A DNA stretch of 64,000 nucleotides from Streptomyces sp. WMMB 322 (lineage in GTDB: Bacteria; Actinomycetota; Actinomycetes; Streptomycetales; Streptomycetaceae). The position numbers were made by a program, and so were the translations under genes. The DNA is taken from NCBI RefSeq assembly GCF_900090145.1, contig NZ_FMHI01000002.1, positions 310,001-374,000 on the forward strand, in the 5' to 3' direction. Below, piece after piece: positions 55,384 to 63,805 of this stretch. The notes below the pieces were generated by a model, which worked only from the letters and a program-made list of their open reading frames with translations, did not search any database and had not been told where the DNA came from. Within the stretch, counting starts at the first letter, position 1. Every line of letters starts with the position of its first letter.

Positions 55384-56757
55384 TCAGCGGCCGCCGGTCG
55401 GGGCCGGGGGTTCGAGATCTGCGGTCTGTACGGTGGCCGGTGCTGCGCAGCAGCCACCTCCTTCGCCTTCGGCCTCCCCCTGTTCGGTCTCCGGTTCGTC
55501 GAAGAGTCCGGCGCCGCCGCACACTCCCGTCTCCGGCAGCGTCAACTCGACGCGCTCGGCGGCCTCCTGGTCTCCGGCGAGGGCCGCCGCGATGGAGCGG
55601 ACCTGTTCGTAGCCGGTCATCGCGAGGAAGGTCGGCGCGCGTCCGTAGCTCTTCATGCCGGCCAGGTAGAAGCCCGGCTCGGGGTGGGCCAGTTCGTTCG
55701 CGCCGTGCGGATAGACGGTGCCGCAGGAGTGGACGTTGGGGTCGATCAACGGGGCCAGCCGCACGGGGGCCTGGAGGCGTTCGTCCAGGCCGAGACGCAC
55801 CTCGTCGAGGAAGGACAGATCGGGGCGGAGGCCGGTCAGCGCGACGACCTCGTCGACGGGGTCGAGGCGGTGTCCGCCGTCGGCGACGAGCACGAGGCGC
55901 CCGTCCTCCCGCTCGACCTCGGAGGTACGGAATCCGGTGACCGCCTCGGCGTACCCGTCGTCGACTGCGGCCTTGGCGCGCAGGCCGAGCGCTCCGCGCG
56001 CGGGCAACTGGTCGGCCTCGCCGCCGCCGAAAGTGCTCTCGCCGACACCTCGCCGCAGGACCCAGGCGGTGCGGGTGCCCGGGTGTTCCCTTGCGAGATC
56101 GGCGAGACCGGCGAGCGCGGTGAACGCCGAGGAGCCGGAGCCGATCACGGCCGTGCGCTTTCCCGCGTAACGGGCCCGCACGGCAGGGTCCTTGAAGTCG
56201 GGGATGCGGTAGGTGATCCGGTCGGCGGCGGTGTGCTCACCGAGAGCGGGCAGACCGTCGCCGCCGAGGGGGCTGGGCATGGCCCAGGTGCCGGAGGCGT
56301 CGATGACTGCGCGCGCTGTCAGACGCTCCTCCCGGCCCTCGGCCGTGACGAGATGGACGGTGAAGGGCCGTTCCTCACGGTCGGCGTCGACGACGCGGTC
56401 CCGGCCGCTTCGCGAGACTCCGGTCACGCGGGCCCCGTAGCGGACGCGGTCCCCCAGTGCGTCGGCCAGTGGCTGCAGGTAGCGCTCGGCCCACTCCCCG
56501 CCGGTGGGGTAGGAGGCGTCTTCGGGACGGTTCCAGCCGGTGGGGGCGAGGAGCTTCTCTGCGGCCGGGTCGACGACCTCGGCCCAGGGCGAGAACAGCC
56601 GCACATGGCTCCACTCCCGCACGGCGGTACCCGCACCGGGACCGGCCTCCAGGACGAGCGGGTTCTGATCCCGCGCGACGAGATGAGCCGCGGCGGCCAG
56701 GCCGGTCGGCCCGGCTCCGATCACCACGGTGGGCAGAGCGGCGGTGGGCTCGTTCAC
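55384..56757 (-). CDS. FAD/NAD(P)-dependent oxidoreductase with Cys-rich tail
   Basis: 457 residues. N-terminal VVIGAGPTGLAAAAHL binds FAD; RTAVIGSGSSAFTALAGL binds NADPH; ATG-type motif VVALTGLRPD near the end. The C-terminal tail carries VCGGAG and GGGCC, likely to bind arsenite or another soft metal. First gene of the leftward operon, under ArsR sites at 56776-56850. Role in arsenic handling is inferred from position. Confidence 0.75.
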   Translation of the reverse strand: MNEPTAALPTVVIGAGPTGLAAAAHLVARDQNPLVLEAGPGAGTAVREWSHVRLFSPWAEVVDPAAEKLLAPTGWNRPEDASYPTGGEWAERYLQPLADALGDRVRYGARVTGVSRSGRDRVVDADREERPFTVHLVTAEGREERLTARAVIDASGTWAMPSPLGGDGLPALGEHTAADRITYRIPDFKDPAVRARYAGKRTAVIGSGSSAFTALAGLADLAREHPGTRTAWVLRRGVGESTFGGGEADQLPARGALGLRAKAAVDDGYAEAVTGFRTSEVEREDGRLVLVADGGHRLDPVDEVVALTGLRPDLSFLDEVRLGLDERLQAPVRLAPLIDPNVHSCGTVYPHGANELAHPEPGFYLAGMKSYGRAPTFLAMTGYEQVRSIAAALAGDQEAAERVELTLPETGVCGGAGLFDEPETEQGEAEGEGGGCCAAPATVQTADLEPPAPTGGR

Positions 56758-56775
56758 GGCGACTCCCCAACTTGC

Positions 56776-56858
56776 TTCGACGTTTGTCTATGACTTGCAC
56801 TGTCAGCATCACACCTGTTTCGATGGATGTCAACATAGACATTCATCGAAACAGGTGT
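56776..56858. promoter_or_regulatory. ArsR-type operators between divergent flavoprotein genes
   Basis: ATAGAC-N4-NTCGAA occurs reversed at 56776-56791 and forward at 56835-56850. A 15-base perfect inverted repeat (56811-56825 and 56844-56858) overlaps the second. A third such site covers the arsR start at 57971-57986. Confidence 0.7.
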
Positions 56859-56879
56859 TCCGTGAACCAAGGATGGACG

Positions 56880-57938
56880 ATGGAGAGCTTCGACGTGGTG
56901 ATCGTCGGCGGTGGGCAGTCCGGCCTGGCCGCGGCTCATGCTCTGCGGCAACGCGGGCTGCGCCCGGTCGTGCTGGAGGCGTCCGGGCAGGCGGCCGGGT
57001 CCTGGCCTCGCTACTACGACAGCCTCACCCTCTTCTCCCCGGCTCGGTACAGCTCGCTGCCCGGGTTGCCCTTCGGCGGTGACCCGGACCGCTATCCCCA
57101 CCGGGACGAGGTGGTCGCCTATCTGCAGCGCTACGCGGACCGGCTGGACGTGGAGATCCGCACCGGCCGGCGCGTGAGAAGCGTCGACCGCGACGGCGAG
57201 GGATTCACCCTCCTCCTCGACGGCGGGGGACGGCTGGGTGCGCGGGCAGTCGTCGCCGCCACCGGCAGTTTCGGCCGTCCCCACCGTCCCCGCCTGCCGG
57301 GCCTGGACTCCTTCACCGGCACCCTGCTGCACGTCGCGGACTACCGCTCCCCTGAACCGTTCGCAGGTCAGCGCGTCGTCGTGGTCGGCGCCGGCAACTC
57401 CGCTGTGCAAGTAGCGGCAGAACTCGCCACACGCGCCCGGGTCACCCTTACGAGCCGTGCCCCGGTGCGCTGGGCCAAGCAGCGGCCCTTCGGCGGTCGG
57501 GACCTGCACTTCTGGCTCACCGTCAGTGGCCTGGACGTCGCACCCCTGGGACGCTTCTTGCGCAACCCTCCCACCCAGATGGTCATCGACGACGGCCGCT
57601 ATCGGACCGCGCTCGAGGCCGGCGCCCCCGACCGCTGCCCGATGTTCAGCAGGATCGAAGGTTCCAGAGTCACGTGGAGCGACGGCAGCGCCGAGGACGT
57701 CGACACTCTCCTGCTCGCCACCGGGTACCGTCCCGACCTCGGCTGTCTTGCACCTCTGGGGGTTCTCGGTGAGGAGGGGCTCCCGCTGCACCACGATGGC
57801 GCATCCCTCGTCGATCCGGCTGTGGCGTACGTGGGCCTGGAGTGGCAGCGCAGTCTGGCGTCCGCCTCGCTTCGTGGCGTCGGACGGGACGCCGAGCGCA
57901 TGGCACGGCGCCTGTCGGCGCATCTCGCCGGGAGGTAG
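56880..57938 (+). CDS. arsO: ArsO-like flavin monooxygenase
   Basis: 352 residues: FDVVIVGGGQSGLAAAHAL (FAD), QRVVVVGAGNSAVQVAAEL (NADPH), TLLLATGYRPDLGCL. This compact two-nucleotide layout is that of ArsO-type flavin monooxygenases found in ars operons. ATG at 56880 after AAGGA. It opens the rightward arsO-arsR-arsR-arsM/N group. Confidence 0.75.
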   Translation: MESFDVVIVGGGQSGLAAAHALRQRGLRPVVLEASGQAAGSWPRYYDSLTLFSPARYSSLPGLPFGGDPDRYPHRDEVVAYLQRYADRLDVEIRTGRRVRSVDRDGEGFTLLLDGGGRLGARAVVAATGSFGRPHRPRLPGLDSFTGTLLHVADYRSPEPFAGQRVVVVGAGNSAVQVAAELATRARVTLTSRAPVRWAKQRPFGGRDLHFWLTVSGLDVAPLGRFLRNPPTQMVIDDGRYRTALEAGAPDRCPMFSRIEGSRVTWSDGSAEDVDTLLLATGYRPDLGCLAPLGVLGEEGLPLHHDGASLVDPAVAYVGLEWQRSLASASLRGVGRDAERMARRLSAHLAGR

Positions 57939-57970
57939 AGGCGCGCCCCGTCTGTTAGATGCGTGTCAAA

Positions 57971-57986
57971 ATAGACGTATGTCGAA
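57971..57986 (+). promoter_or_regulatory. ArsR operator over the arsR start codon
   Basis: ATAGAC-GTAT-GTCGAA, the ATG being inside the site; it would block initiation as well as transcription. Confidence 0.65.
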
Positions 57987-58335
57987 TGCGAAGGCGTTGC
58001 CGCTGATAGAGACAGACGTGGCGCCGTGCTGCCCGCCGCTGGACGAACGGCCTTTGACGTCGGAGGAGGCGGAGCGGGCCGCGGCGATGTTCAAGGCGCT
58101 CGGCGACCCGGTGCGGCTGCGGCTCTTCTCGCAGATCGCCTCGCACGCAGGCGGCGAGGCGTGCGTCTGCGACATCTCCGACGTCGGCGTCTCCCAGCCG
58201 ACCGTCAGCCACCACCTGAAGAAGCTTCGTGAGGCCGGGCTCCTGACCTCCGAGAGGCGGGGTACGTGGGTGTACTACCGAGTCGCTCCGAGTGTGATGG
58301 CGTCCATGGCGCGGAGCTTCTCCGCCTCCGGGTGA
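57979..58335 (+). CDS. ArsR/SmtB family regulator (arsR1)
   Basis: 118 residues. Winged helix with the ELCVCDL-type motif EACVCDI (Cys62, Cys64) and VSQPTVSHHLKKLREAGLL; a Cys17-Cys18 pair near the N terminus. Arsenite binding would free the promoters. No ribosome-binding site precedes the ATG, so it may be read from a leaderless mRNA. Confidence 0.87.
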   Translation: MSNAKALPLIETDVAPCCPPLDERPLTSEEAERAAAMFKALGDPVRLRLFSQIASHAGGEACVCDISDVGVSQPTVSHHLKKLREAGLLTSERRGTWVYYRVAPSVMASMARSFSASG

Positions 58336-58432
58336 TCGGCGCCCGTTCGGCGCCGTGACGCGGTCCAGTGCGCCGATGCCGTGCCCGGCCGCGGAATCAT
58401 TCTCAGTTCCGGGCCTTTGCGTCCGAGCTTTA

Positions 58433-58455
58433 ATCGTTTATCGTCGATTAACGAT
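58433..58455 (+). promoter_or_regulatory. Operator over the second arsR start
   Basis: 23-base dyad ATCGTT-N-ATCG-N-CGAT-N-AACGAT that covers the ATG at 58454. Different in sequence from the ATAGAC-type sites, so probably bound by this second regulator. Confidence 0.65.
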
Positions 58456-58798
58456 GAATACAGTTCGGCCTCTCGACCGTGACACCGCCCAGGAGTACGC
58501 CTCCTGGTTCAAGGTGCTGGCCGATGCGACCCGGGTCCAGATCGTCTCGCTGCTGGCTCGACGCGGGCAGCCGATGAGTGTCGGCGCGATCGTCGACGCC
58601 GTGCAGGTGGGGCAGTCCACCGTCTCAGCCCACCTGAAGCAGCTCGCCAAGGTCGGCTTCGTCCTCGTCGAGAACGCCGGCACGGCCGGCTACTACCGCA
58701 TCAACGACGAGTGCGTGACCTGCTTCCCCTCGGCCGCCGACGTCGTCATGGGGCGTCCCGCACCCAGCAGTCCGCTCCCGGACACCGAAGAGGAGTGA
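58454..58798 (+). CDS. ArsR family regulator (arsR2)
   Basis: 114 residues: winged helix with QSTVSAHLKQLAKVGFVLVE and a C-terminal Cys87-x2-Cys90 pair in NDECVTCFPSA, typical of a subgroup found next to arsM. No ribosome-binding site; ATG lies within its operator. Five bases before arsM/N. Confidence 0.85.
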   Translation: MNTVRPLDRDTAQEYASWFKVLADATRVQIVSLLARRGQPMSVGAIVDAVQVGQSTVSAHLKQLAKVGFVLVENAGTAGYYRINDECVTCFPSAADVVMGRPAPSSPLPDTEEE

Positions 58799-58803
58799 TC
58801 GTC

Positions 58804-60057
58804 ATGACCAGCCCACAACCGGCACCGGCCGTTGACCGGCTGGAGGACGTCACCAGCCGTTACGGAGCACTCGCCCGCGCCGCCGCGGCCGGTGAGCAGA
58901 TCGTGGACTGTGGAGAAGACGCCTTCGAAGAAGGTTGCTTCGGAGCCGCCGGATACGAGCAGACCGAAGACCTGCCCGACGGTGTGGTCCGCGCCAGCCT
59001 CGGCTGCGGCAACCCCGTCGCCGTCGCTCCCCTCGCTCCCGGCGACTGCGTGCTGGACCTCGGGTCGGGCGGTGGCATCGACGTACTGCTCTCCGCCCGC
59101 CGCGTTGCACCCGACGGCATCGCCTACGGCCTCGACGCCACCGACGAGATGGTCGACCTCGCCCGCGCCCACGCACGGCAGGCGGGTGTGGAGAACGTGG
59201 AGTTCCTGCACGGCAGGATCGAGGAGATCCCCCTGCCGGACGCCCATGTGGAGGCCGTCATCTCCAACTGTGTGATCAACCTGTCCGCGGACAAGCCCCG
59301 GGTGCTGGCGGAGGCCTACCGCGTGCTGTGGCCGGGGGGTCACTTCGGCGTCAGCGACGTCCTGGCCCACCCGGGGCTCACCGCGGCTCAACGTGCCGAG
59401 GCCGAGCGGGTCACCGGCTGCGCCACGACCCTCACCGCCGAGGAGTACCGGGAGCTGCTCCTGGCCGCCGGCTTCACGGGCATCGACATCGTCCCCACGG
59501 CGGACGCGGGAGTGGGTGTGTATTCGGCGATCGTGAAGGCCCGCAAGCCCGCTGCCCCCGAGGGAATCATCCTGCGCCCCATCCGTGCGCACGATGCCGA
59601 AGCGGTGCTGACGATCTACCAGGCCGGGATCGACGAGGGGAACGCGACGTTCGAGACCGCTGCCCCCGCATGGGAGGCGTTCGACGCGTCGAAGCTGCCC
59701 CTGCACCGATACGTCGCCGTCGACGACGCGACCGGCGAAGCACTGGGCTGGGCCGCCGCCGCCCCGACCTCACCACGGGAGGCGTACGCGGGGGTTGTCG
59801 AGCACTCCGTCTACGTTCATCCCAGCGCACGTGGCCGTGGCATCGCCCGCGCTCTCCTGGACGCGCTGGTCGCCTCGGCGGAGAGCGCCGGCGTATGGAC
59901 CGTCCAGTCCGGTGTCTTCCCCGAGAACACCGCCGGCCTCGCCCTCCACCGGAGCGCCGGCTTCCGCACCGTCGGCACCCGTGAACGCGTCGGACGGCAT
60001 CACGGAAGGTGGCGGGACGTCGTACTGGTCGAGCGCCGCAGCCCCGCGATCAGCTGA
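58804..60057 (+). CDS. arsM: Arsenite methyltransferase fused to GNAT N-acetyltransferase (ArsM-ArsN type)
   Basis: 417 residues. ArsM part (1-250): SAM motif DLGSGGG (85-91) and the arsenic-binding Cys set Cys68, Cys156, Cys206, with Cys36 and Cys45 before them. The GNAT part (255-412) resembles phosphinothricin/arsinothricin acetyltransferases, with ILRPIRAHDAEAVLTIYQAGI and acetyl-CoA loop RGRGIA (343-348). It would methylate arsenite and acetylate an amino group, perhaps of arsinothricin. The GGAG of GAGGAGTGATC precedes the ATG. The stop overlaps the convergent next gene by eight bases. Confidence 0.88.
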   Translation: MTSPQPAPAVDRLEDVTSRYGALARAAAAGEQIVDCGEDAFEEGCFGAAGYEQTEDLPDGVVRASLGCGNPVAVAPLAPGDCVLDLGSGGGIDVLLSARRVAPDGIAYGLDATDEMVDLARAHARQAGVENVEFLHGRIEEIPLPDAHVEAVISNCVINLSADKPRVLAEAYRVLWPGGHFGVSDVLAHPGLTAAQRAEAERVTGCATTLTAEEYRELLLAAGFTGIDIVPTADAGVGVYSAIVKARKPAAPEGIILRPIRAHDAEAVLTIYQAGIDEGNATFETAAPAWEAFDASKLPLHRYVAVDDATGEALGWAAAAPTSPREAYAGVVEHSVYVHPSARGRGIARALLDALVASAESAGVWTVQSGVFPENTAGLALHRSAGFRTVGTRERVGRHHGRWRDVVLVERRSPAIS

Positions 60058-61108
60058 GCTGTCGGGCGATCTCCCGTGCGGCATCCCGTGCCGGGCGGCC
60101 GACACCGATGAGCGTTGCGGAGGCCGGGCCCGTCCAGTCGCCGTAGCCGAGCAGGTGCAGCCGGGGTTCGGCGAGGGCGCGGGTGCCGTCGGTGGGGATG
60201 TGGCCATTCCGGTCCCGCAGGCCGAGCGGGGACAGGTGAGAGAGCGCGGGGCGAAATCCGGTGCACCAGATGACGGCGTCCGCTCGGACGATCGTCCCGT
60301 CGGCCCAGACCGGCCCGTCCGCATCGAGGCGGGTGAACATGGGCTGGGCCTTGAGGAGTCCCGCATCGCGGGCTTCCCGTACGGCTGGTGTCGCGACGAT
60401 GTCGCCCAGGGAGGCGACACCTCCGGTGTCGGTGTCGCCGTGGTCGAGGGCACGGCGGCGGGCGGATGCGGCGTCGAACAATGCTCGGCCGTCGATGTCG
60501 TCGGCCAGAAAACGCGGTGGCCGCCGGGTGACCCAGGTCAGGTCCGCGTGCCCGGCGAGGTCCGCGGCGATCTGCGCACCGGAGTTCCCGCCGCCCACCA
60601 CGACCACCTGCTCGCCCGTGAAGTCTTCGGGGCGACGGTGGTCGACCGTGTGCAGCTGACGGCCGGTGAACGTCTCGCTTCCGGGGACGGCGGGCAGGAA
60701 CGGCCGCCACCAGGTGCCCGTCGCGCTGATCACGAACCGTGCGCTCCAGGTGCCGGTGTCGCTGGCCACCCGCAGGCGGCCGCCGTCCCTGTGTACGCCC
60801 GTGACGTGCACCGGTCGGACTACGCGCAGGTCGTAGCGCCGTTCGTAGTCGGTCAGGTAGGCCACGACATGCTCGGTGCCCGGGTAGGTCCGGCCTCCTT
60901 GGGGCGGCATGAGGCGGCCGGGAAGCGAGGAGTAGGCGGCCGGGGAGAACAGGCGCAGCGACTCCCACATGTGAGGCCACGCCCCACCCGGTGCCTGCTG
61001 TGAGTCGAGGACGACGAAGTCGACGCCCGCGCGACGCAGGTGGTAGCCGGCGGCGAGCCCTGCCTGGCCGCCGCCGATCACCACCACGTCGACTGTCCTA
61101 CCGGTCAC
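60050..61108 (-). CDS. ArsO-like flavin monooxygenase
   Basis: 352 residues: VDVVVIGGGQAGLAAGYHL (FAD), EQVVVVGGGNSGAQIAADL (NADPH), VIWCTGFRPALSHL. Same length and layout as the protein at 56880-57938 but clearly diverged from it; two ArsO-like proteins in one cluster. GTG start. Downstream of acr3 on the same strand, 43 bases away. Confidence 0.78.
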   Translation of the reverse strand: MTGRTVDVVVIGGGQAGLAAGYHLRRAGVDFVVLDSQQAPGGAWPHMWESLRLFSPAAYSSLPGRLMPPQGGRTYPGTEHVVAYLTDYERRYDLRVVRPVHVTGVHRDGGRLRVASDTGTWSARFVISATGTWWRPFLPAVPGSETFTGRQLHTVDHRRPEDFTGEQVVVVGGGNSGAQIAADLAGHADLTWVTRRPPRFLADDIDGRALFDAASARRRALDHGDTDTGGVASLGDIVATPAVREARDAGLLKAQPMFTRLDADGPVWADGTIVRADAVIWCTGFRPALSHLSPLGLRDRNGHIPTDGTRALAEPRLHLLGYGDWTGPASATLIGVGRPARDAAREIARQLS

Positions 61109-61151
61109 GCGGGAATGCCCCGGGGGCCTGCGGCGGAGAGAAGACGGTGCA

Positions 61152-62267
61152 TCAGCTCTCCTGCGCCTGCGTGTTCACGACCGGCACTGCGAACTTCCGT
61201 CGCCAGGCCAGCGATACGTACACCAGGGCCACCAGGACCGGCACCTCGATGAGAGGGCCGACGACGCCGGAGAGCGCCTGGCCGGAGGTGACGCCGAAGG
61301 TGGCGATGGCGACGGCGATGGCGAGTTCGAAGTTGTTGCCCGCGGCGGTGAAGGCGAGGGTGGTGGTGCGGTCGTACGGGATGCCGAGGCTCTTGCCGAG
61401 GGCGAAGGAGCCGAACCACATGATCGCGAAGTAGGCGAGCAGCGGCAGGGCGATGCGGGCGACGTCCAGCGGCTGGGAGGTGATCGTCTTTCCCTGAAGT
61501 GCGAAGAGGATGACGATGGTGAACAGCAGCCCGTACAGGGCGAACGGCCCGATCCTCGGCAGGAAGCTGCTCTCGTAGGACTCACGGCCCGCCTTCTTCT
61601 CGCCGATGCGGCGGGTGAGGAAGCCGGCCAGCAGCGGGATGCCGAGGAAGATGACGACGTTCCAGGCGATCTTCCACATGGAGATGTCGAGTTGCTCGCC
61701 GCCCGCGAGGCCGAGCCAGCCGGGCAGCAGGTCCAGGTAGAGCCAGCCGAGCAGGCCGAACGCCAGTACCTGGAACACAGAGTTGAGGGCCACCAGGACG
61801 GCCGCGGCTTCGCGGTCGCCGCAGGCCAGGTCGTTCCAGATGATGACCATGGCGATGCAGCGGGCCAGGCCGACGATGATCAGTCCGGTGCGGTACTCGG
61901 GCAGGTCCGGCAGGAAGATCCAGGCGAGGGCGAACATCACCGCAGGTCCCAGGATCCAGTTGATGACCAGGGAGGAGAGCATGAGCTTCCGGTCGCCGGT
62001 GACCGCGTCCAGCTTGTCGTAGCGGACCTTGGCCAGCACCGGGTACATCATGATCAGCAGCCCGACGGCGATGGGCAGCGAGATGCCGCCGATCTCGACC
62101 TTGCTGAGGGCGTCGTTCAGGCCGGGGATCACACGCCCCAGGCCCAGCCCCAGGCCCATTGCGATGAGGATCCACACCGCCAGGAAGCGGTCCAGCGTGG
62201 ACAACTTGGCGACGACCCCGGGCGCAGGCTCCGGGGTCGTGGTCGTGGACGGTTCGGTGCGGGTCAC
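61152..62267 (-). CDS. acr3: Acr3-family arsenite efflux transporter
   Basis: 371 residues, ten helices. Essential Cys137 lies in VGLARCIAMVIIWNDLACGD, and AAGNNFELAIAVAIA carries the conserved Glu. It expels arsenite from the cell. The GTG start overlaps the arsR stop (GTGA), so arsR3-acr3-arsO-like form an operon. Confidence 0.95.
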   Translation of the reverse strand: MTRTEPSTTTTPEPAPGVVAKLSTLDRFLAVWILIAMGLGLGLGRVIPGLNDALSKVEIGGISLPIAVGLLIMMYPVLAKVRYDKLDAVTGDRKLMLSSLVINWILGPAVMFALAWIFLPDLPEYRTGLIIVGLARCIAMVIIWNDLACGDREAAAVLVALNSVFQVLAFGLLGWLYLDLLPGWLGLAGGEQLDISMWKIAWNVVIFLGIPLLAGFLTRRIGEKKAGRESYESSFLPRIGPFALYGLLFTIVILFALQGKTITSQPLDVARIALPLLAYFAIMWFGSFALGKSLGIPYDRTTTLAFTAAGNNFELAIAVAIATFGVTSGQALSGVVGPLIEVPVLVALVYVSLAWRRKFAVPVVNTQAQES

Positions 62268-62578
62268 GGACAGGCCCTCTTCTTGTCGGTTGCAGCGGTG
62301 GCACGGGCGGTGGCGGCGAGCTCCGAGAAGGAGCCGGCCACGGCCTCGATGACGTCGGGCCGCAGCTTGTAGTACGTGAAGCGGCCGCACGGTTCGGTGT
62401 CCACGACCCCGGCCTCCCGCAGCACCCTCAGGTGGTTGGAGAGGTTGGTCTGCCGCGCACCGGTCTCCTCCACCAGATGCGTGGTGCAGAGGGTCTCGTG
62501 GGCCAGCAGGGTCACGATCCGAAGCCTGAGGGGGTCCGCGAGGACCCGGATCAGGTCAGTGTCGACTGACGTCATCAT
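62264..62578 (-). CDS. arsR: ArsR family regulator (arsR3)
   Basis: 104 residues: winged helix RQTNLSNHLRVLREAGVV; the usual ELCVCDL motif is TLCTTHL here with Cys31, and Cys64 and Cys103 may complete a site. Divergent from arsC; it should control both directions. ATG at 62578 or the next codon. Confidence 0.9.
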   Translation of the reverse strand: MMTSVDTDLIRVLADPLRLRIVTLLAHETLCTTHLVEETGARQTNLSNHLRVLREAGVVDTEPCGRFTYYKLRPDVIEAVAGSFSELAATARATAATDKKRACP

Positions 62579-62592
62579 GGGCTGATACTGTC

Positions 62593-62629
62593 ACATCAGT
62601 GGTGACTGACGCCACTGGGCGCTGATGTC
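62593..62629. promoter_or_regulatory. ArsR operator between arsR3 and arsC
   Basis: Inverted half-sites ACATCAG (62593-62599) and CTGATGTC (62622-62629), in the 87 bases between the divergent genes. Confidence 0.6.
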
Positions 62630-62665
62630 AGTGCGCCTGAACCGACGTGAGACAAGAGAGCCCCG

Positions 62666-63082
62666 ATGCCCGAGAAGCCCTCCGTGCTGTTCGTCTGCGT
62701 CCACAACGCCGGCCGGTCCCAGATGGCCGCCGCGTGGCTGACCCATCTGGCGGGCGACCGCGTCGAGGTGCGCTCCGCCGGGTCGGCGCCCGCAGAGACC
62801 GTCAACCCCGCCGTCGTCGAGGCCATGCGGGAAGTCGGCATCGACATCGCCGCCGAGACCCCCAAGATCCTCACCGTGGACGCCGTGAAGGCCTCCGACG
62901 TGTGCATCACGATGGGCTGCGGCGACGCCTGCCCCGTCTTCCCCGGCAAGCGCTATCTCGACTGGACGCTGAAGGACCCGGCCGGCCAGGGCGTCGAGGC
63001 CGTACGTCCCATCCGCGACGAGATCAGGACCCGCATCGAGGGCCTCATCGGCGAGATCGCCCCGGAGACCGCGACCGGGTGA
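62666..63082 (+). CDS. arsC: Arsenate reductase, low-molecular-weight phosphatase type
   Basis: 138 residues. The anion-binding loop CVHNAGRSQ (Cys11 to Arg17) and Cys80, Cys85 and Cys89 (CITMGCGDAC) form the thiol relay of thioredoxin- or mycoredoxin-linked ArsC. It reduces arsenate to arsenite for Acr3. A GAGACAAGAGAG stretch precedes the ATG. Confidence 0.95.
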   Translation: MPEKPSVLFVCVHNAGRSQMAAAWLTHLAGDRVEVRSAGSAPAETVNPAVVEAMREVGIDIAAETPKILTVDAVKASDVCITMGCGDACPVFPGKRYLDWTLKDPAGQGVEAVRPIRDEIRTRIEGLIGEIAPETATG

Positions 63083-63146
63083 AGCCCGCGGCGGGGCGTA
63101 GGATCGGATCCCGATATCGGTTCCGTCACTGCCGGAGGTGGCCACG

Positions 63147-63452
63147 GTGCGGGAGTTCCAGCGGGGCGCGGTGCGGCTGCACATCCTGCACCACGCGGCC
63201 GAGGAGGAGATCCACGGTGCGTGGATGACCGAGGAGCTGGCCGGCCACGGCCACCGGATCAGTCCCGGCACCCTGTACCCGACGCTGCACCGTCTGGAGG
63301 CGGACGGGCTGCTGGTGTCCGAGCAGCGGGTGGTCGACGGCCGCACCCGGCGGGTGTACAGGGCGACCGAGGCCGGCAGGAAGGCCCTGGCGGAGGACCG
63401 GCAGGCACTGAGGGAGCTGGCCCGCGAGGTCCTGGGCGGCGAAGCCCCGTAG
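63147..63452 (+). CDS. PadR family regulator
   Basis: 101 residues: winged helix RISPGTLYPTLHRLEADGLLVSEQRVVDGRTRRVYRATEAGRKAL, the PadR pattern. GTG at 63147 has GGAGG eight bases upstream; a GTG at 63138 lies inside that site. The likely target is the adjacent decayed transporter or the DsrE-like gene. Confidence 0.85.
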   Translation: MREFQRGAVRLHILHHAAEEEIHGAWMTEELAGHGHRISPGTLYPTLHRLEADGLLVSEQRVVDGRTRRVYRATEAGRKALAEDRQALRELAREVLGGEAP

Positions 63453-63506
63453 GCCGGCGGGCGGCGGACCGGTGAGCCGGTCTCTCGCCGGGGACCGCTC
63501 GGTTCC

Positions 63507-63754
63507 GGAACCGCCCTGGTCCACCCGTCCCTGCTCACCGTCCTCGGCGACGTCGCCCGCACAGCCTGGCGTGCCCGCGCGGTCGGCCCTTTCCGGCGCC
63601 GGTGCTGTGGCGGTTCGCCGCCGGCGGCCCTTCTCGTCGGAGCCGTCCGCGGCGCCGATGCCGTCGTCCGGCCATCTGGGCGGTCGCCGCCTCCACCGCC
63701 GTTCCCAGCCTGGTGGACGCGGTACGGATGTACGAGACCCGTCCCTGCACCTGA
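63507..63754 (+). pseudogene. Remnant of an MFS transporter C terminus
   Basis: GTALVHPSLLTVLGDVARTAWRARAVG reads as the conserved late-helix block of an MFS permease, and about 150 bases on, in another frame, AIWAVAASTAVPSLVDAVRMYETRP is its last helix and end. No start and no earlier helices remain, and the frame shifts between. Confidence 0.65.
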
Positions 63755-63805
63755 CAGCGAATGACCCGGTGCCGCGCGGCCCGGGCGGCGCACGGGAGGA
63801 CCGTC

